Source of the DNA: Gemmatimonadota bacterium
GTDB lineage: Bacteria; Gemmatimonadota; Gemmatimonadetes; Gemmatimonadales; Gemmatimonadaceae
DNA length: 6,031 nt
NCBI GenBank assembly: GCA_016794735.1
Contig: JAEUJK010000206.1
Coordinates: 1 to 6,031 of the forward strand
Direction of reading: 5' to 3'
In this document: positions 5,943 through 6,031 of the stretch, piece by piece
Layout: each line of letters opens with the position of its first letter
How positions within the stretch are numbered: position 1 is the stretch's first letter
Notes under the pieces: generated by a model
The model's database searches: none
Seen by the model: the letters and a program-made list of their open reading frames with translations, nothing else
What the model was told of the DNA's origin: nothing
Translations under genes and position numbers: made by a program

Positions 5943-6031
5943 ATGCAGACCTCAAGGATGCCAACGATTCGTGAACTGGTCGCCACCCTGACCGCCCGGC
6001 CCGGCGTGGAGGCCGCTGTCCTCCTCGGTCG
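5943..6031 (+). CDS. N-terminal fragment of a possible Roadblock/LC7 (MglB-like) protein, runs off right edge
   Basis: An open frame on the plus strand starts at ATG 5943 and runs 29 codons to the window edge. A second in-frame ATG at 5958 gives MPTIRELVATLTARPGVEAA, followed by VLLG at the cut. A short amphipathic helix followed by 'GV.a.vllGr' is how many bacterial Roadblock/LC7 proteins begin; these act as GTPase-activating or scaffold partners of small MglA-like GTPases. Neither ATG has a convincing Shine-Dalgarno sequence; the AGG directly touching the ATG at 5958 is too close to act as one. The second ATG fits the family N-terminus better. It is divergent from the leftward operon and shares its control region. 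Only 24-29 residues are visible, so the family call is an inference and could be wrong; the existence of a gene here is more secure. Confidence 0.5.
   Translation, partial: MQTSRMPTIRELVATLTARPGVEAAVLLG

Noticed and set aside
1..6031. Search for tRNA/rRNA genes, CRISPR repeats, insertion sequences or attachment sites
   Set aside because: The window is filled by intact housekeeping genes with near-zero spacing. I saw no regularly spaced repeats, transposase motifs, terminal inverted repeats or tRNA-like cloverleaf segments.

Overview
This is a GC-rich bacterial chromosomal window that is almost entirely coding. It holds one tightly packed leftward (minus-strand) gene cluster and, at the right edge, the start of a divergent rightward gene. 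I favour a Gemmatimonadota-type genome. The lipoprotein resembles a family I recall from that phylum, the histidine kinase has an AHQLGTPLSS-type H-box, a possible Roadblock-like protein follows, and housekeeping genes sit together in one compact run. This assignment is inferred from memory of families, not from a search; only 'GC-rich Gram-negative-type bacterium' is well supported.

Layout in transcription order on the minus strand: a predicted secreted lipoprotein of unknown function (5815-5222), seryl-tRNA synthetase serS (5219-3945), a membrane sensor histidine kinase without an adjacent response regulator (3941-2790), a UvrD/PcrA-type superfamily 1 DNA helicase (2793-475), gatC (475-170), and the first 57 codons of a probable gatA (173 to beyond the left edge). 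Successive junctions are a 2-nt gap, a 3-nt gap, a 4-nt ATGA overlap, a 1-nt TAG/GTG overlap and a 4-nt ATGA overlap. No room is left for internal terminators, so the set very probably forms one transcription unit with translational coupling.

The only sizeable non-coding stretch lies between the divergent lipoprotein and the rightward gene (about 5816-5942). It contains a plausible weak leftward promoter, a 6-bp-arm inverted repeat and a poor -10-like hexamer for the rightward gene. The rightward gene is cut after 29 codons; its N-terminus resembles Roadblock/LC7 (MglB-like) proteins.

Functionally, serS and gatCA both serve aminoacyl-tRNA supply: serine charging, and transamidation of misacylated Glu-tRNA(Gln) and/or Asp-tRNA(Asn). 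PcrA/UvrD serves DNA repair and removal of proteins or transcription complexes from DNA. The histidine kinase and the lipoprotein are envelope proteins carried in the same unit, and their connection to translation and repair is unknown. I found no mobile element, CRISPR array, RNA gene or clear new biological system. The items most worth a second look are the kinase's non-standard H-box and lack of HAMP, the unknown lipoprotein heading the operon, and the divergent control region.
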